Assembly (NCBI GenBank): GCA_050747525.1
Contig: JBOGOC010000086.1
Coordinates: 25,679 to 89,678, forward strand
Source of the DNA: JBOGOC01 sp050747525
GTDB taxonomy: Bacteria > Acidobacteriota > Polarisedimenticolia > JACPZX01 > DASXTC01
Reading direction: 5' to 3'
Length of the DNA: 64,000 nucleotides
A program made the translations under genes and the position numbers. The notes under the pieces were generated by a model. It made no database searches. It was not told the origin of the DNA and saw only the letters and a program-made list of their open reading frames with translations. Positions 43,470-51,786 of the stretch are shown here, in pieces; position 1 is the first letter of the stretch; every line of letters begins with the position of its first letter.

Positions 43470-44466
43470 GGCCGGGCCCGCGGGCACGCTGGTCCTGACG
43501 CGCCGCGACGTCGCGGCCCTGCTGACCATGGACGACTGCATCGCGGCGGTGGAGGAGGCCTTCGGCCACCACGCCGGCGGCCGGACGCTGGGGCCGGGGG
43601 TCCTGGGGGTGCCGGCCACCGACGGTGGGTTCCACATCAAGGCGGCGGGGCTGAGGCTCGAGCGCACCTGGTTCGCGGTCAAGTGCAACGGGAACTTCTT
43701 CCACAACGCCACGCGCTTCGGCATGCCGAACATCCAGGGGCTGATCCTGCTGTGCGACGGCGACAACGGGTACCCGCTCGCGGTGATCGACTCGATCGAG
43801 ATCACCATCCTGCGCACCGGCGCGGCCACGGCGGTAGCGGCCAGGCGTCTGGCGCGCGCGGACGCGCGCACCGCCACTGTCTGCGGCTGCGGTAACCAGG
43901 GGCGCGCCCAGCTGCGCGCGCTCGCGCGCGTGCTGGCGCTGGAGACGGTGCATGCGTTCGATCTCGATGCGGCGCGCGCGCAGCGCTACGCGGCGGAGAT
44001 GAGCGCGGAGCTGGGTCTGCGTGTGGAGCCCGTGCGCGATCTGTCCGCGGCGGTGCGCGCCAGCGACGTGTGCGTCACGTGCACACCCTCGAAGAGCGCC
44101 CTCCTGCTTCGGGAGGACGTGCGGCCCGGCACGTTCATCGCGGGCGTGGGGGCCGACGCAGAGACGAAGCAGGAGCTGGACCCGCGTCTGTTCTCCGGAA
44201 GCACGGTGGTGGTGGACAGCCTGGATCAGTGCGCCGCGTTCGGAGACCTCCACCACGCGCTGGAGAGCGGCCTGATCGCGCGCGAGGGCGTCCACGCCGA
44301 CCTGGCCGACATCGTGGCGGGGCGCAGGCCCGGCCGGACTTCATCCAGGGAGATCACGCTCTTCGACAGCACGGGCGTGGCGCTCGAGGACGTCGCAGCG
44401 GCCATGATGGTCTACCGCCGGGCGTTGGAGCGAGGCGCCGGCCTGCGCCTCGACTTCGGGAGTTGA
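43450..44466 (+). CDS. Ornithine cyclodeaminase/mu-crystallin family dehydrogenase
   Basis: 338 aa, TTG start with GGAGG 5 nt before it. NAD(P)-binding imine reductase or cyclodeaminase fold: VKCNGNFFHNATRFGMPNIQGLILLCDGDNGYPLAVIDSIEIT near the substrate pocket, Rossmann motif CGCGNQGRAQL, and the C-terminal ITLFDSTGVALEDVAAA that is standard for the family. It could be ornithine cyclodeaminase, alanine dehydrogenase or a ketimine reductase; sequence alone does not separate them. The neighbouring dipeptidase suggests amino-acid salvage. Confidence 0.85.
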   Translation: MSTLSPEAGPAGTLVLTRRDVAALLTMDDCIAAVEEAFGHHAGGRTLGPGVLGVPATDGGFHIKAAGLRLERTWFAVKCNGNFFHNATRFGMPNIQGLILLCDGDNGYPLAVIDSIEITILRTGAATAVAARRLARADARTATVCGCGNQGRAQLRALARVLALETVHAFDLDAARAQRYAAEMSAELGLRVEPVRDLSAAVRASDVCVTCTPSKSALLLREDVRPGTFIAGVGADAETKQELDPRLFSGSTVVVDSLDQCAAFGDLHHALESGLIAREGVHADLADIVAGRRPGRTSSREITLFDSTGVALEDVAAAMMVYRRALERGAGLRLDFGS

Positions 44467-44488
44467 CGGCTGCTAGAGTCGTGACACC

Positions 44489-44911
44489 GTGAAATCACAC
44501 ACCCGCTATCTCACGCTCAACGTGCCCGCGCGCATGGACTTCGTGAACATCACGGACCAGGTCCAGGAGGCGCTTGGCGAGTCGGGCATCCAGGAGGGCC
44601 TCTGCCTCGTGAATGCCATGCACATCACGGCGAGCGTCTTCATCAACGACGACGAGCCGGGGCTGCACGAGGACTACAAGCGCTGGCTGGAGCAGCTCGC
44701 ACCCTACGATCCCTCACCGGAGCGCTACCACCACAACCGCACGGGGGAGGACAACGGCGACGCGCATCACAAGCGCCAGGTGATGGGGCGCGAGGTGGTG
44801 GTCGCGGTGACGCGGGGGAAGCTCGACCTCGGCCCCTGGGAGCAGATCTTCTACGGGGAATTCGACGGCCGGCGCGACAAGCGGGTGCTGATCAAGATCC
44901 TCGGCGCGTAG
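44489..44911 (+). CDS. YjbQ/UPF0047 family protein
   Basis: 140 aa, GTG start. Conserved signature: MHITASVFINDDEPGLHEDYKRWLEQLAP, YHHNRTGEDNGDAHHKRQVMGREVVVAVTRGKLDLGPWEQIFYGEFDG. The histidines form the putative metal or active site. Some members have weak thiamin-phosphate synthase activity. Its 3' end overlaps the convergent gene by 20 bp. Confidence 0.92.
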   Translation: MKSHTRYLTLNVPARMDFVNITDQVQEALGESGIQEGLCLVNAMHITASVFINDDEPGLHEDYKRWLEQLAPYDPSPERYHHNRTGEDNGDAHHKRQVMGREVVVAVTRGKLDLGPWEQIFYGEFDGRRDKRVLIKILGA

Positions 44912-45677
44912 TGGCTCCACCGATGTCGACAAAGTCGCTGTACTCATAGGTGTACCGCCGGATAAACCGTACACCCAGCGCATGACCGCCGGCGCGCATC
45001 ACGATCCGGCGCGGCAGGTAATCGTCTCCCGGCACGGCGGCGGCGTTCATGTGCACCTCGAGCGCCGAGACCCTCCCCAACCCCCAGATGATGGAGATGC
45101 GCCTGACGGAGCGGGCCTCCGCCCTGACGATGTGCAGACCATGCTCCGAGAGCCAGATGGTTCCGGACATCGACCGGGCAAACTTGCTCGTCAGCCCATC
45201 TTCCGATCGTGCCGTGCCGGGACCGAACTCTATACGGTGGCAGGCCACCCCCTCGATGATCTCCCGGCCCACGTAGCGGTACGCCGACATCCTCAGAAAG
45301 TGAGCGAGGGAATAGCGACTGCTTTCCTGGTCTCCCTCGCGGGCCCGCAGCCTCGCGTAGTGCTTCGAGAACCGAGCTGCACGCCGGTGCTCTTCCACCT
45401 CCCGGGAGGTGGGGAGTCTGCCGTCGATCCTCAACAGGATCTCGTCGAACCCCGACTCTGCTGGTGTCACGGAGAACTCGAGCACTTCGCGCCCGAGGAT
45501 CTCGCCCGAGGGATTCAGCTTCTCACGCGTGACGCGGCGGAGGAATCGGTGTCGGCTCCAGGCCAGGATGTCCGCCTCCTGCACCCGGCGGGCGTGCTCG
45601 ATCATCTCCTCCACGTCGGGCTGCGACGCGGGTGCCGCGACAAGACTCAGGGCGAGCACCAGGGAGTTGGCTGTCAT
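44892..45677 (-). CDS. Hypothetical exported protein next to the ECF sigma gene
   Basis: 261 aa. Signal peptide MTANSLVLALSLVAAPASQ. The mature part (SRHRFLRRVTREKLNPSGEILGREVLEFSVTP, YVGREIIEGVACHRIEF, MSGTIWLSEHGLHIVRAEARSVRRISIIWGLGRVSALEVHM, YTYEYSDFVDIGG) has the pattern of LolA/outer-membrane-lipoprotein-sorting-like exported proteins common in Acidobacteria, though I cannot name the family. It begins 6 bp after the sigma-factor stop. Confidence 0.75.
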   Translation of the reverse strand: MTANSLVLALSLVAAPASQPDVEEMIEHARRVQEADILAWSRHRFLRRVTREKLNPSGEILGREVLEFSVTPAESGFDEILLRIDGRLPTSREVEEHRRAARFSKHYARLRAREGDQESSRYSLAHFLRMSAYRYVGREIIEGVACHRIEFGPGTARSEDGLTSKFARSMSGTIWLSEHGLHIVRAEARSVRRISIIWGLGRVSALEVHMNAAAVPGDDYLPRRIVMRAGGHALGVRFIRRYTYEYSDFVDIGGATTRRGS

Positions 45678-45683
45678 GGTCCC

Positions 45684-46943
45684 TCATGATGATCCTGCGC
45701 CGGCCACTTCCCTGAGGCGCCGCCTGAGGAACCTGCGCTCGCTCTCGTGGGTGGCCAGCTCGAGTGCCCTCGTGTAGCTCGTGGCGGCCTCGCCCCTCTC
45801 TCCGAGGCGGCGCAGCAGGTCGGCGCGGGCGGCATGCAGCAGATGATAGCTATCCAGATCCCCCGTCGCGGACAGCGCGTCGATGATCTCCAGGCCAGGG
45901 CGTGGACCCTCCACCATGGCGACCGCCACGGCGCGGTTCAGCGACACCACGGAGGAGGGCTGCACGCGCTCCAGCTCGTCGTACAGGCGCAGGATCTGCG
46001 GCCAGTCGGTGTCGGCCGCGGCCGGAGCCTGGCAGTGGAGGGCGGCGATGGCGGCCTGCAGCGCGAAGGGGCTGGCCCCCCGGCGCAGGGCCTCTTCGAC
46101 GAGCGGCACGGCCTCGTCGATCTGCGCTCGATCCCAGAGCGATCGGTCCTGCTCTTCGAGGATGACCAGGTCGCCGGCTTCGTCGAGGCGGGCATCGTGC
46201 CGCGAGTCGTGAAGCAGCAGAAGGGCCAGCAGGCCCGTGGCCTCACCTGGGGGCCGTGGCGCCATCAGGGCCCTCACCAGCCGCGCGAGCCGGATCGCCT
46301 CGGCGCAGAGGTCCTTCCTCACCAGCGGCTCTCCCCGGGTGGCGGAGTAGCCTTCGTTGAACACCAGGTAGATGACCGTCAGCACGGCGTCGAGGCGGCC
46401 CGGCATCTCGCCTGCTTCGGGAACGAGATAGGGGATGCCGGCGTCCCGGATCTTCCCTTTCGCCCGGACCAGCCGCTGCGCCATCGTGGCGGGAGGAACC
46501 AGGAAGGCGCGGGCGATCTCGTCGGTCTGGAGACCACAAAGCGTCCGGAGCGTGAGCGCGACCTGGGCCTCGGGGGCGAGGGCCGGATGGCAGCAGGTGA
46601 AGATGAGGCGAAGACGGTCGTCGGGGATCTCCCCGAAGTTGTCGTACGGCTCCTGTATGGTGCGCGCCGAGCCCGAGGCGGCGAACGACTCGAGCTTGTC
46701 CCGGTGCAGGACCCGGCTGCGGATGCGGTCGATGGCCTTGTGACGTGCGGTCTGGATGATCCACGCCGCGGGCGCGTCGGGGATCCCCGAGCCGGGCCAC
46801 TGGTCCACTGCGGCGGCGAAGGCTTCCTGGGCGCACTCCTCGGCCAGGTCGAAGTCGCCGGTGAGCCGTATCAGTGTGGCCACGATCCGGCCCCAGTCGG
46901 AGCGGTAGACCTCGGACACAGCGGCATGAGGGTCCAGGGGCAT
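45684..46943 (-). CDS. ECF42-type RNA polymerase sigma factor with long C-terminal extension
   Basis: 419 aa. Sigma region 2 (VATLIRLTGDFDLAEECAQEAFAAAVDQWP, AAWIIQTARHKAIDRIRSR) and region 4 (ALTLRTLCGLQTDEIARAFLVPPATMAQRLVRAKGKIR) are followed by a helical DUF6596-like/TPR-like extension with VIYLVFNEGYSAT, the hallmark of the ECF42 group. That group is habitually encoded beside YCII/DGPF proteins, as here (divergent at 47018). No anti-sigma gene is seen; the extension is thought to control activity. Confidence 0.92.
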   Translation of the reverse strand: MPLDPHAAVSEVYRSDWGRIVATLIRLTGDFDLAEECAQEAFAAAVDQWPGSGIPDAPAAWIIQTARHKAIDRIRSRVLHRDKLESFAASGSARTIQEPYDNFGEIPDDRLRLIFTCCHPALAPEAQVALTLRTLCGLQTDEIARAFLVPPATMAQRLVRAKGKIRDAGIPYLVPEAGEMPGRLDAVLTVIYLVFNEGYSATRGEPLVRKDLCAEAIRLARLVRALMAPRPPGEATGLLALLLLHDSRHDARLDEAGDLVILEEQDRSLWDRAQIDEAVPLVEEALRRGASPFALQAAIAALHCQAPAAADTDWPQILRLYDELERVQPSSVVSLNRAVAVAMVEGPRPGLEIIDALSATGDLDSYHLLHAARADLLRRLGERGEAATSYTRALELATHESERRFLRRRLREVAGAGSS

Positions 46944-47017
46944 GCCCCATGGTACGGAATTCCGGTCGGGGGTGTCGATCCGGGCGCCCGTCGTTCGACT
47001 GACCAGTGGAGGGAGCT

Positions 47018-47401
47018 ATGAGATACATGCTGCTGGTGCACCACGATGAACAGGCCTGGACCAAGGTCGACACTCGGGAGCGGGACAAGGCCCTGGCGGA
47101 AGCGGTGAAGCTGACCCACGAGCTGGCCGCCGAAGGGCGATACGTGGACGCGGCACCCCTGCAGCCCACTACGACGGCCACCAGCGTCCGGGTGCGTGAG
47201 GGCAGACGGCTGGTCACGGACGGCCCGTTCGCGGAGACCCGCGAGCAGCTGGGCGGCTATTTCCTGATCGAAGCCGGCGATCTCGACGAAGCGATCGCGG
47301 TCGCGGCCCGGATCCCGGGGGCCCGCTGGGGCACGGTGGAGGTGCGTCCGGTCAGGGAGATCGAAGGACTGCCGGCCGCGGGGCGTCCGCGGCGGCCATA
47401 A
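47018..47401 (+). CDS. YCII-related (DGPF) protein
   Basis: 127 aa from the ATG at 47018 (GGAGGGAG upstream). Begins MRYMLLVHHDE and carries TDGPFAETREQLGGYFLIEAGDLDEAIAVAARIPGARWGTVEVRPV, the DGPF/YCII signature. Ferredoxin-like fold; function unknown but regularly paired with ECF42 sigma factors. First of a three-gene unit. Confidence 0.92.
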   Translation: MRYMLLVHHDEQAWTKVDTRERDKALAEAVKLTHELAAEGRYVDAAPLQPTTTATSVRVREGRRLVTDGPFAETREQLGGYFLIEAGDLDEAIAVAARIPGARWGTVEVRPVREIEGLPAAGRPRRP

Positions 47402-47419
47402 CACAAAGGAGACGACACC

Positions 47420-47845
47420 ATGCGATTCATGATTCTGGTCAAGGCCACGAGGGATTCCGAGAAAGGCGCCATGCCCGAGGAGAAGCTGATCGCGAGCATG
47501 GCGGCTTTCCACGAGGAGCTGGCAAAGGCGGGCATGCTGCTGGATGCGTCGGGCCTCAAGCCCAGCTCGAACAGCTGGCGTATCAGCTATTCGAACGGGA
47601 AGCGCGGGCTCATCGACGGCCCCTTCGCCGAGACGAAGGAGCTGGTGGCCGGCTACACTCTCATCCAGGCGAAGTCCAGGGAAGAGGCGATCGAATGGAC
47701 CCGGCGGTTCCCCAATCCGGCGGGCGAAGGCAAGGAGGCGGAGATCGAAGTCCGTCCCCTGTACGAGCTGGAGGATTTCGGGGACAGCGAGGCGATCGAC
47801 CGCTTCCGCGAGATGAAGATGGAAAAAAAGGAGGGTAAACGATGA
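47420..47845 (+). CDS. YCII-related (DGPF) protein, second copy
   Basis: 141 aa. MRFMILVKATRDSEKG... IDGPFAETKELVAGYTLIQAKSREEAIEWTRRFPNPAG; a diverged paralogue of the preceding protein with a longer, Lys/Glu-rich C-terminus. 18 bp after the first copy; its stop overlaps the next start by 4 nt. Confidence 0.92.
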   Translation: MRFMILVKATRDSEKGAMPEEKLIASMAAFHEELAKAGMLLDASGLKPSSNSWRISYSNGKRGLIDGPFAETKELVAGYTLIQAKSREEAIEWTRRFPNPAGEGKEAEIEVRPLYELEDFGDSEAIDRFREMKMEKKEGKR

Positions 47846-48324
47846 AGACGGAACCCCAGAAGGAGCACCGGTGGCTTCAGAGGCTCGCCGGAACGTGGAC
47901 CTACGAGGTGGACTGCCCCGCGGGGCCGGAGCAGCCGGCCGGCAAGTCGACGGGAACGGAGACCTTCCGGTCGCTGGGCGGGCTCTGGATGGTGGGCGAA
48001 GGGCAGGGGCAGATGCCCGACGGCGGCCCCGCGACCACCATGATGACCCTCGGCTACGACCCGCAGCGGAAGCGCTTCGTGGGCACGTGGATCGGGTCGA
48101 TGATGACCAACCTCTGGGTGTACGACGGCATCCTGGATGAGACGGGCAGGGTCCTGACCCTCGAGGCCGAGGGGCCGAACATGGCCGAGGAAGGCAAGAT
48201 GGCCCGGTACCGCGACGTCATCGAGCTGAAGAGCGACGATCACCGGGTGCTGACCTCGCACATGCTGGGCGACGACGGGACGTGGAACCAGTTCATGACC
48301 GCGCAGTACCGGAGGAAGAGATAG
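47842..48324 (+). CDS. DUF1579-like protein
   Basis: 160 aa. Typical DUF1579 pattern: EHRWLQRLAGTWTYEVDC, STGTETFRSLGGLWMVGEGQGQMPDG, MMTLGYDPQRKRFVGTWIGSMMTNLWVYDG. Probably a lipocalin-like barrel; function unknown. Translationally coupled (ATGA) to the second YCII gene and part of the ECF42-linked set. Confidence 0.85.
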   Translation: MKTEPQKEHRWLQRLAGTWTYEVDCPAGPEQPAGKSTGTETFRSLGGLWMVGEGQGQMPDGGPATTMMTLGYDPQRKRFVGTWIGSMMTNLWVYDGILDETGRVLTLEAEGPNMAEEGKMARYRDVIELKSDDHRVLTSHMLGDDGTWNQFMTAQYRRKR

Positions 48325-48326
48325 GG

Positions 48327-49076
48327 CTATCGGGGCGCCTTGCGTCCGATGCGCAGCAGCCGGGCGATCGGATCGTGGAAACGATCGGTGACCCGCTCCT
48401 TGAGCGGGATGATGGCGTTGTCGGTGATGGTGATCCCCTCGGGGCACACGTTGGTGCAGCACTTGGTGATGTTGCAGAGGCCGAGGCCGTGTCGGTCCTT
48501 GAGATCCTCGGCGCGCTCGACCGTGTCGAGCGGGTGCATCTCCACCCCCGCGGCGTAGACGAAGTAGCGGGGCCCGATGAAGCTCTGGTGCAGGCCGTGG
48601 TCGCGCAGCACGTGGCAGACGTCCTGGCAGAGGAAGCACTCGATGCACTTGCGGAACTCCTGGATCCGGGTGATGTCCTCTTCCTGCATGATCCAGGGAC
48701 CGCCTGCCGCGTCCTTGGAGCGCGGGCTGAACGGCCGGATTCCTTTCTTGACCTCGTAGTTCCAGGACACGTCGGTGACCAGGTCCTTCACCAGGGGGAA
48801 CGCCTTCATCGGCTCCACGGTGACCGGCTCTCCCGGGGGCAGCTCGCCCAGCCGCGTCATGCACATCAGCTTGGGCAGGCCGTTCACCTCGGCCGAGCAC
48901 GAGCCGCACTTGCCGGCCTTGCAGTTCCACCGGATGGCCAGGTCACCCGCCTGCTCGGCCTGGATCTTGTGCAGCGCATCCAGCACCACCATCCCTTCGG
49001 TCACCTCGGTGGGGTAGTCCACGAAGCGGCCGCCCTCGGCGTCGCCGCGCCAGATCCGAAACGTGGTGCGCGCCAT
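48327..49076 (-). CDS. sdhB: Succinate dehydrogenase iron-sulfur subunit
   Basis: 249 aa. N-terminal [2Fe-2S] ferredoxin domain (WNCKAGKCGSCSAEVNG), then [4Fe-4S]/[3Fe-4S] domain (CIECFLCQDVCH; CNITKCCTNVCPEGI). Passes electrons from SdhA to the quinone site. The ATG overlaps the sdhA stop by one base. The frame remains open upstream but only as a shadow of sdhA. Confidence 0.95.
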   Translation of the reverse strand: MARTTFRIWRGDAEGGRFVDYPTEVTEGMVVLDALHKIQAEQAGDLAIRWNCKAGKCGSCSAEVNGLPKLMCMTRLGELPPGEPVTVEPMKAFPLVKDLVTDVSWNYEVKKGIRPFSPRSKDAAGGPWIMQEEDITRIQEFRKCIECFLCQDVCHVLRDHGLHQSFIGPRYFVYAAGVEMHPLDTVERAEDLKDRHGLGLCNITKCCTNVCPEGITITDNAIIPLKERVTDRFHDPIARLLRIGRKAPR

Positions 49077-50902
49077 CAGCCGGCCTCCTCGATGATCTTG
49101 CGGAGCTCCGCGGGCATGGGAGGGATCGGATCGCGCCGCACGACCATCTCGCCGTTCGCCCCGCGCTGCACGATGATGTTGGCCTTGCCTTCGCCCGGAT
49201 CCTTCTGAGGGAAGTCTTCCCTGAAGTGGGCGCCGCGGCTTTCCTTGCGCTCGATCGCCGCCCTGGCCACCGCCTCGGCCACCGTGAACATCCCGGGAAG
49301 GTCGAGCGCGGTGTGCCATCCGGGGTTGAAATGCCGGTTGCCATTCGCGGCCACGCGCTTCACGCGGTCCTTCATCGACTGCACGGCGCTCAGGCCCTGC
49401 CGCATCGCCGCATCCTCGCGGACGATTCCCACCTGGCCCTGCATGTTCTGCTGCAGCTCCTGCATCAGCTCGTACGGCCCTTCGGGTTTGCCGCCCGCGG
49501 CCGCGGCTTCGAACGGCGCCAGGGCCAGGCGGGCCGCCTGGGCGACCTGCTCCTCCGGAACGCTCCTGACGGGAGCCTCGCGCGCGAACCGCGCCGCGAA
49601 CTCTCCCGCCCGCTTGCCGAACACGAGCAGGTCCGACAGAGAGTTGCCTCCCAGCCGGTTGGCCCCGTGCAGGCCGGCCGCGCACTCTCCGGCGGCGAAG
49701 AGGCCCGGGACCGTCGACATCTGCGTCTCGCCATCCACCCTCACCCCGCCCATCACGTAATGGGTGGTCGGGCCCACCTCCATCGCCTCCTGCGTGATGT
49801 CGACGTCGGCGAGCTGCTTGAACTGATGGTACATGGCCGGCAGGCGCTTCTTGATGTGCTCGGCCGCGTTGGGGAGCTTGCTCTTGATCCAGGCGATGTC
49901 CAGAAAGACGCCCCCGTGGGGTGATCCGCGCCCCTCGCGGACCTCGCGCATGATGCAGCGCGCGACGTGGTCGCGGGTGAGCAGCTCAGGCGGCCGGCGG
50001 GCGGTCTTGTCGCCCTGCGTGTAGCGCCACCCTTCCTCCTCGTCGGCCGCGGTCTGGTCGCGGTAGTTCTCGGGGATGTCCTGCCACATGAAGCGCTTGC
50101 CCTCGCTGTTGAGCAGGATCCCTCCCTCGCCTCGCACCGCCTCGGTCACCAGGATCCCCCGGACGCTGGGGGGCCAGACCATCCCCGTGGGATGGAACTG
50201 CACGAACTCCATGTCCATCAGCTCGGCGCCGGCGTCATAGGCGAGGGCGTGGCCGTCCCCCGTGTATTCCCACGAGTTGCTGGTGACCTGATAGATGCGG
50301 CCAATCCCCCCGGTGGCCAGCACCACGGCCGCGGCGCGGAACACATGGAACGATCCCTTCTCCCGGTCGTAAGCGAAGGCGCCCGCCACGCGGCCCCCCT
50401 CGACCAGCAGCTTGAGTATCGTCACCTCCATGTGCACCTGGATGCCGCGGTGGATTCCCTCGTCCTGAAGGGTGCGGATCATCTCCAGTCCGGTGCGATC
50501 GCCGACGTGGGCAAGGCGCTTGTAGCGGTGCCCGCCGAAATGACGCTGATTGATCTTCCCATCGGGCGTGCGGTCGAACAGGGCTCCCCAGCGCTCCAGC
50601 TCCAGCACGCGCTCGGGAGCCTCCTTGGCGTGCAGCTCGGCCATCTTCCAGTTGTTGAGGTACTGGCCCCCGCGCATGGTGTCGGCGAAGTGGACCTGCC
50701 ATCCGTCCCTCTCGTCCACGGTGCCCATGGCCGCGGCGACCCCGCCTTCGGCCATGACCGTGTGCGCCTTCCCGAGCAGCGACTTGCAGACCAGGCCTAC
50801 CGACACGCCCGCGGCGGACGCTTCGATGGCGGCCCGCAGGCCAGCGCCGCCCGCGCCGATCACCAGCACCTGGTAGTCGTGCACCGGATAGGGCTGGGTC
50901 AC
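49076..50902 (-). CDS. sdhA: Succinate dehydrogenase flavoprotein subunit
   Basis: 608 aa from the GTG at 50902, which overlaps the sdhC stop by 4 nt. FAD motif VIGAGGAGLRAA; HTVMAEGGVAAA with the flavin-linking His; substrate-site blocks EFVQFHPTG and ARFAREAP; HYVMGGVRVD and GLFAAGECAAGLHGANRLGGNSL. TCA-cycle complex II; the length is standard. The order sdhC-A-B with one membrane subunit is the actinobacterial/Acidobacteria-like arrangement. Confidence 0.95.
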   Translation of the reverse strand: MTQPYPVHDYQVLVIGAGGAGLRAAIEASAAGVSVGLVCKSLLGKAHTVMAEGGVAAAMGTVDERDGWQVHFADTMRGGQYLNNWKMAELHAKEAPERVLELERWGALFDRTPDGKINQRHFGGHRYKRLAHVGDRTGLEMIRTLQDEGIHRGIQVHMEVTILKLLVEGGRVAGAFAYDREKGSFHVFRAAAVVLATGGIGRIYQVTSNSWEYTGDGHALAYDAGAELMDMEFVQFHPTGMVWPPSVRGILVTEAVRGEGGILLNSEGKRFMWQDIPENYRDQTAADEEEGWRYTQGDKTARRPPELLTRDHVARCIMREVREGRGSPHGGVFLDIAWIKSKLPNAAEHIKKRLPAMYHQFKQLADVDITQEAMEVGPTTHYVMGGVRVDGETQMSTVPGLFAAGECAAGLHGANRLGGNSLSDLLVFGKRAGEFAARFAREAPVRSVPEEQVAQAARLALAPFEAAAAGGKPEGPYELMQELQQNMQGQVGIVREDAAMRQGLSAVQSMKDRVKRVAANGNRHFNPGWHTALDLPGMFTVAEAVARAAIERKESRGAHFREDFPQKDPGEGKANIIVQRGANGEMVVRRDPIPPMPAELRKIIEEAG

Positions 50903-51681
50903 AGGAACCTCACGTCGTGCCAGATTCCCGCGGCGCACAGCCGCACGTAGATGTCGGCGAAGGCCACCATGAAGAGGCTCAGCCACGCCCAGCGCATGTG
51001 TCCGCGGTTCAGAGAGCTCACGCATGTGTAGGCGCACGCGCGTACCGGGGCGCGGGAGAACGTGTTCAGGTAGCCGCCGGCGAGGTTCCGCAGGGAGTGG
51101 CAGCCCAGCGTGTAGCCTCCCAGCAGGATCACGTTGGCCGCGAGCACCAGCGTCCCCAGCCCGATGCCGAAGGTGGCCTGCCCGGTCGCCGGATCGACGA
51201 ACCACATCGCCTTCCAGACGTCGTGCGCGAGCACGATGAGGAAGAGGAGCGCCAGATAGACAAAGAGCCGGTGCGTGTTCTGCAGGATCAGCGGGAAGGA
51301 CGCCTCACCCAGGTAGCTGCGGCGCGGCTCTCCCACGGCGCAGGCAGGCGGGTCGGCCCAGAAGCTCTTGTAGTAGGCCCCGCGGTAGTAGTAGCAGGTG
51401 AGGCGGAACATGCCCGGGGCCCACAGGATCAGCAGGGCCGGCGACCACGGCAGCCATGCCGGGAACCAGGACGGCTTCGGGCCGAACAAGGCGTGCGGCG
51501 ACTCGCCGAACAGCTCCGGCGAATAGAAGGGGGACAGGTAGGGCCCCCAATGGTAGTAGCGGCCCTGAAGCGCGGCCCAGGTCGCGTAGACGACGAACGA
51601 GGACAACACGACCAGCGCGACCAGCGGCTGGGACCACCACGTGTCACGCCGCGCTGTCTGTCCGAAGCGATACATCCCCAT
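50899..51681 (-). CDS. sdhC: Succinate dehydrogenase cytochrome b-type membrane subunit
   Basis: 260 aa with about five hydrophobic helices (LVALVVLSSFVVYATWAAL; ALLILWAPGMFRLTCYYYRG; HRLFVYLALLFLIVLAHDVWKAMWF; LGTLVLAANVILLGGYTLGCHSLRN; RWAWLSLFMVAFADIYVRL). His residues in the third and fourth helices could ligate heme. No separate sdhD is present. First gene of the sdh operon. Confidence 0.85.
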   Translation of the reverse strand: MGMYRFGQTARRDTWWSQPLVALVVLSSFVVYATWAALQGRYYHWGPYLSPFYSPELFGESPHALFGPKPSWFPAWLPWSPALLILWAPGMFRLTCYYYRGAYYKSFWADPPACAVGEPRRSYLGEASFPLILQNTHRLFVYLALLFLIVLAHDVWKAMWFVDPATGQATFGIGLGTLVLAANVILLGGYTLGCHSLRNLAGGYLNTFSRAPVRACAYTCVSSLNRGHMRWAWLSLFMVAFADIYVRLCAAGIWHDVRFL

Positions 51682-51786
51682 CGAGTTTCCCCCGACAAAA
51701 CAGCCGGCAGTCTACCCGAAATAAGGACGACTCGCGCAACGGGCTCCCGCATTCTGTAGACTCGCGCCCGGACATCCGGAGGCCTC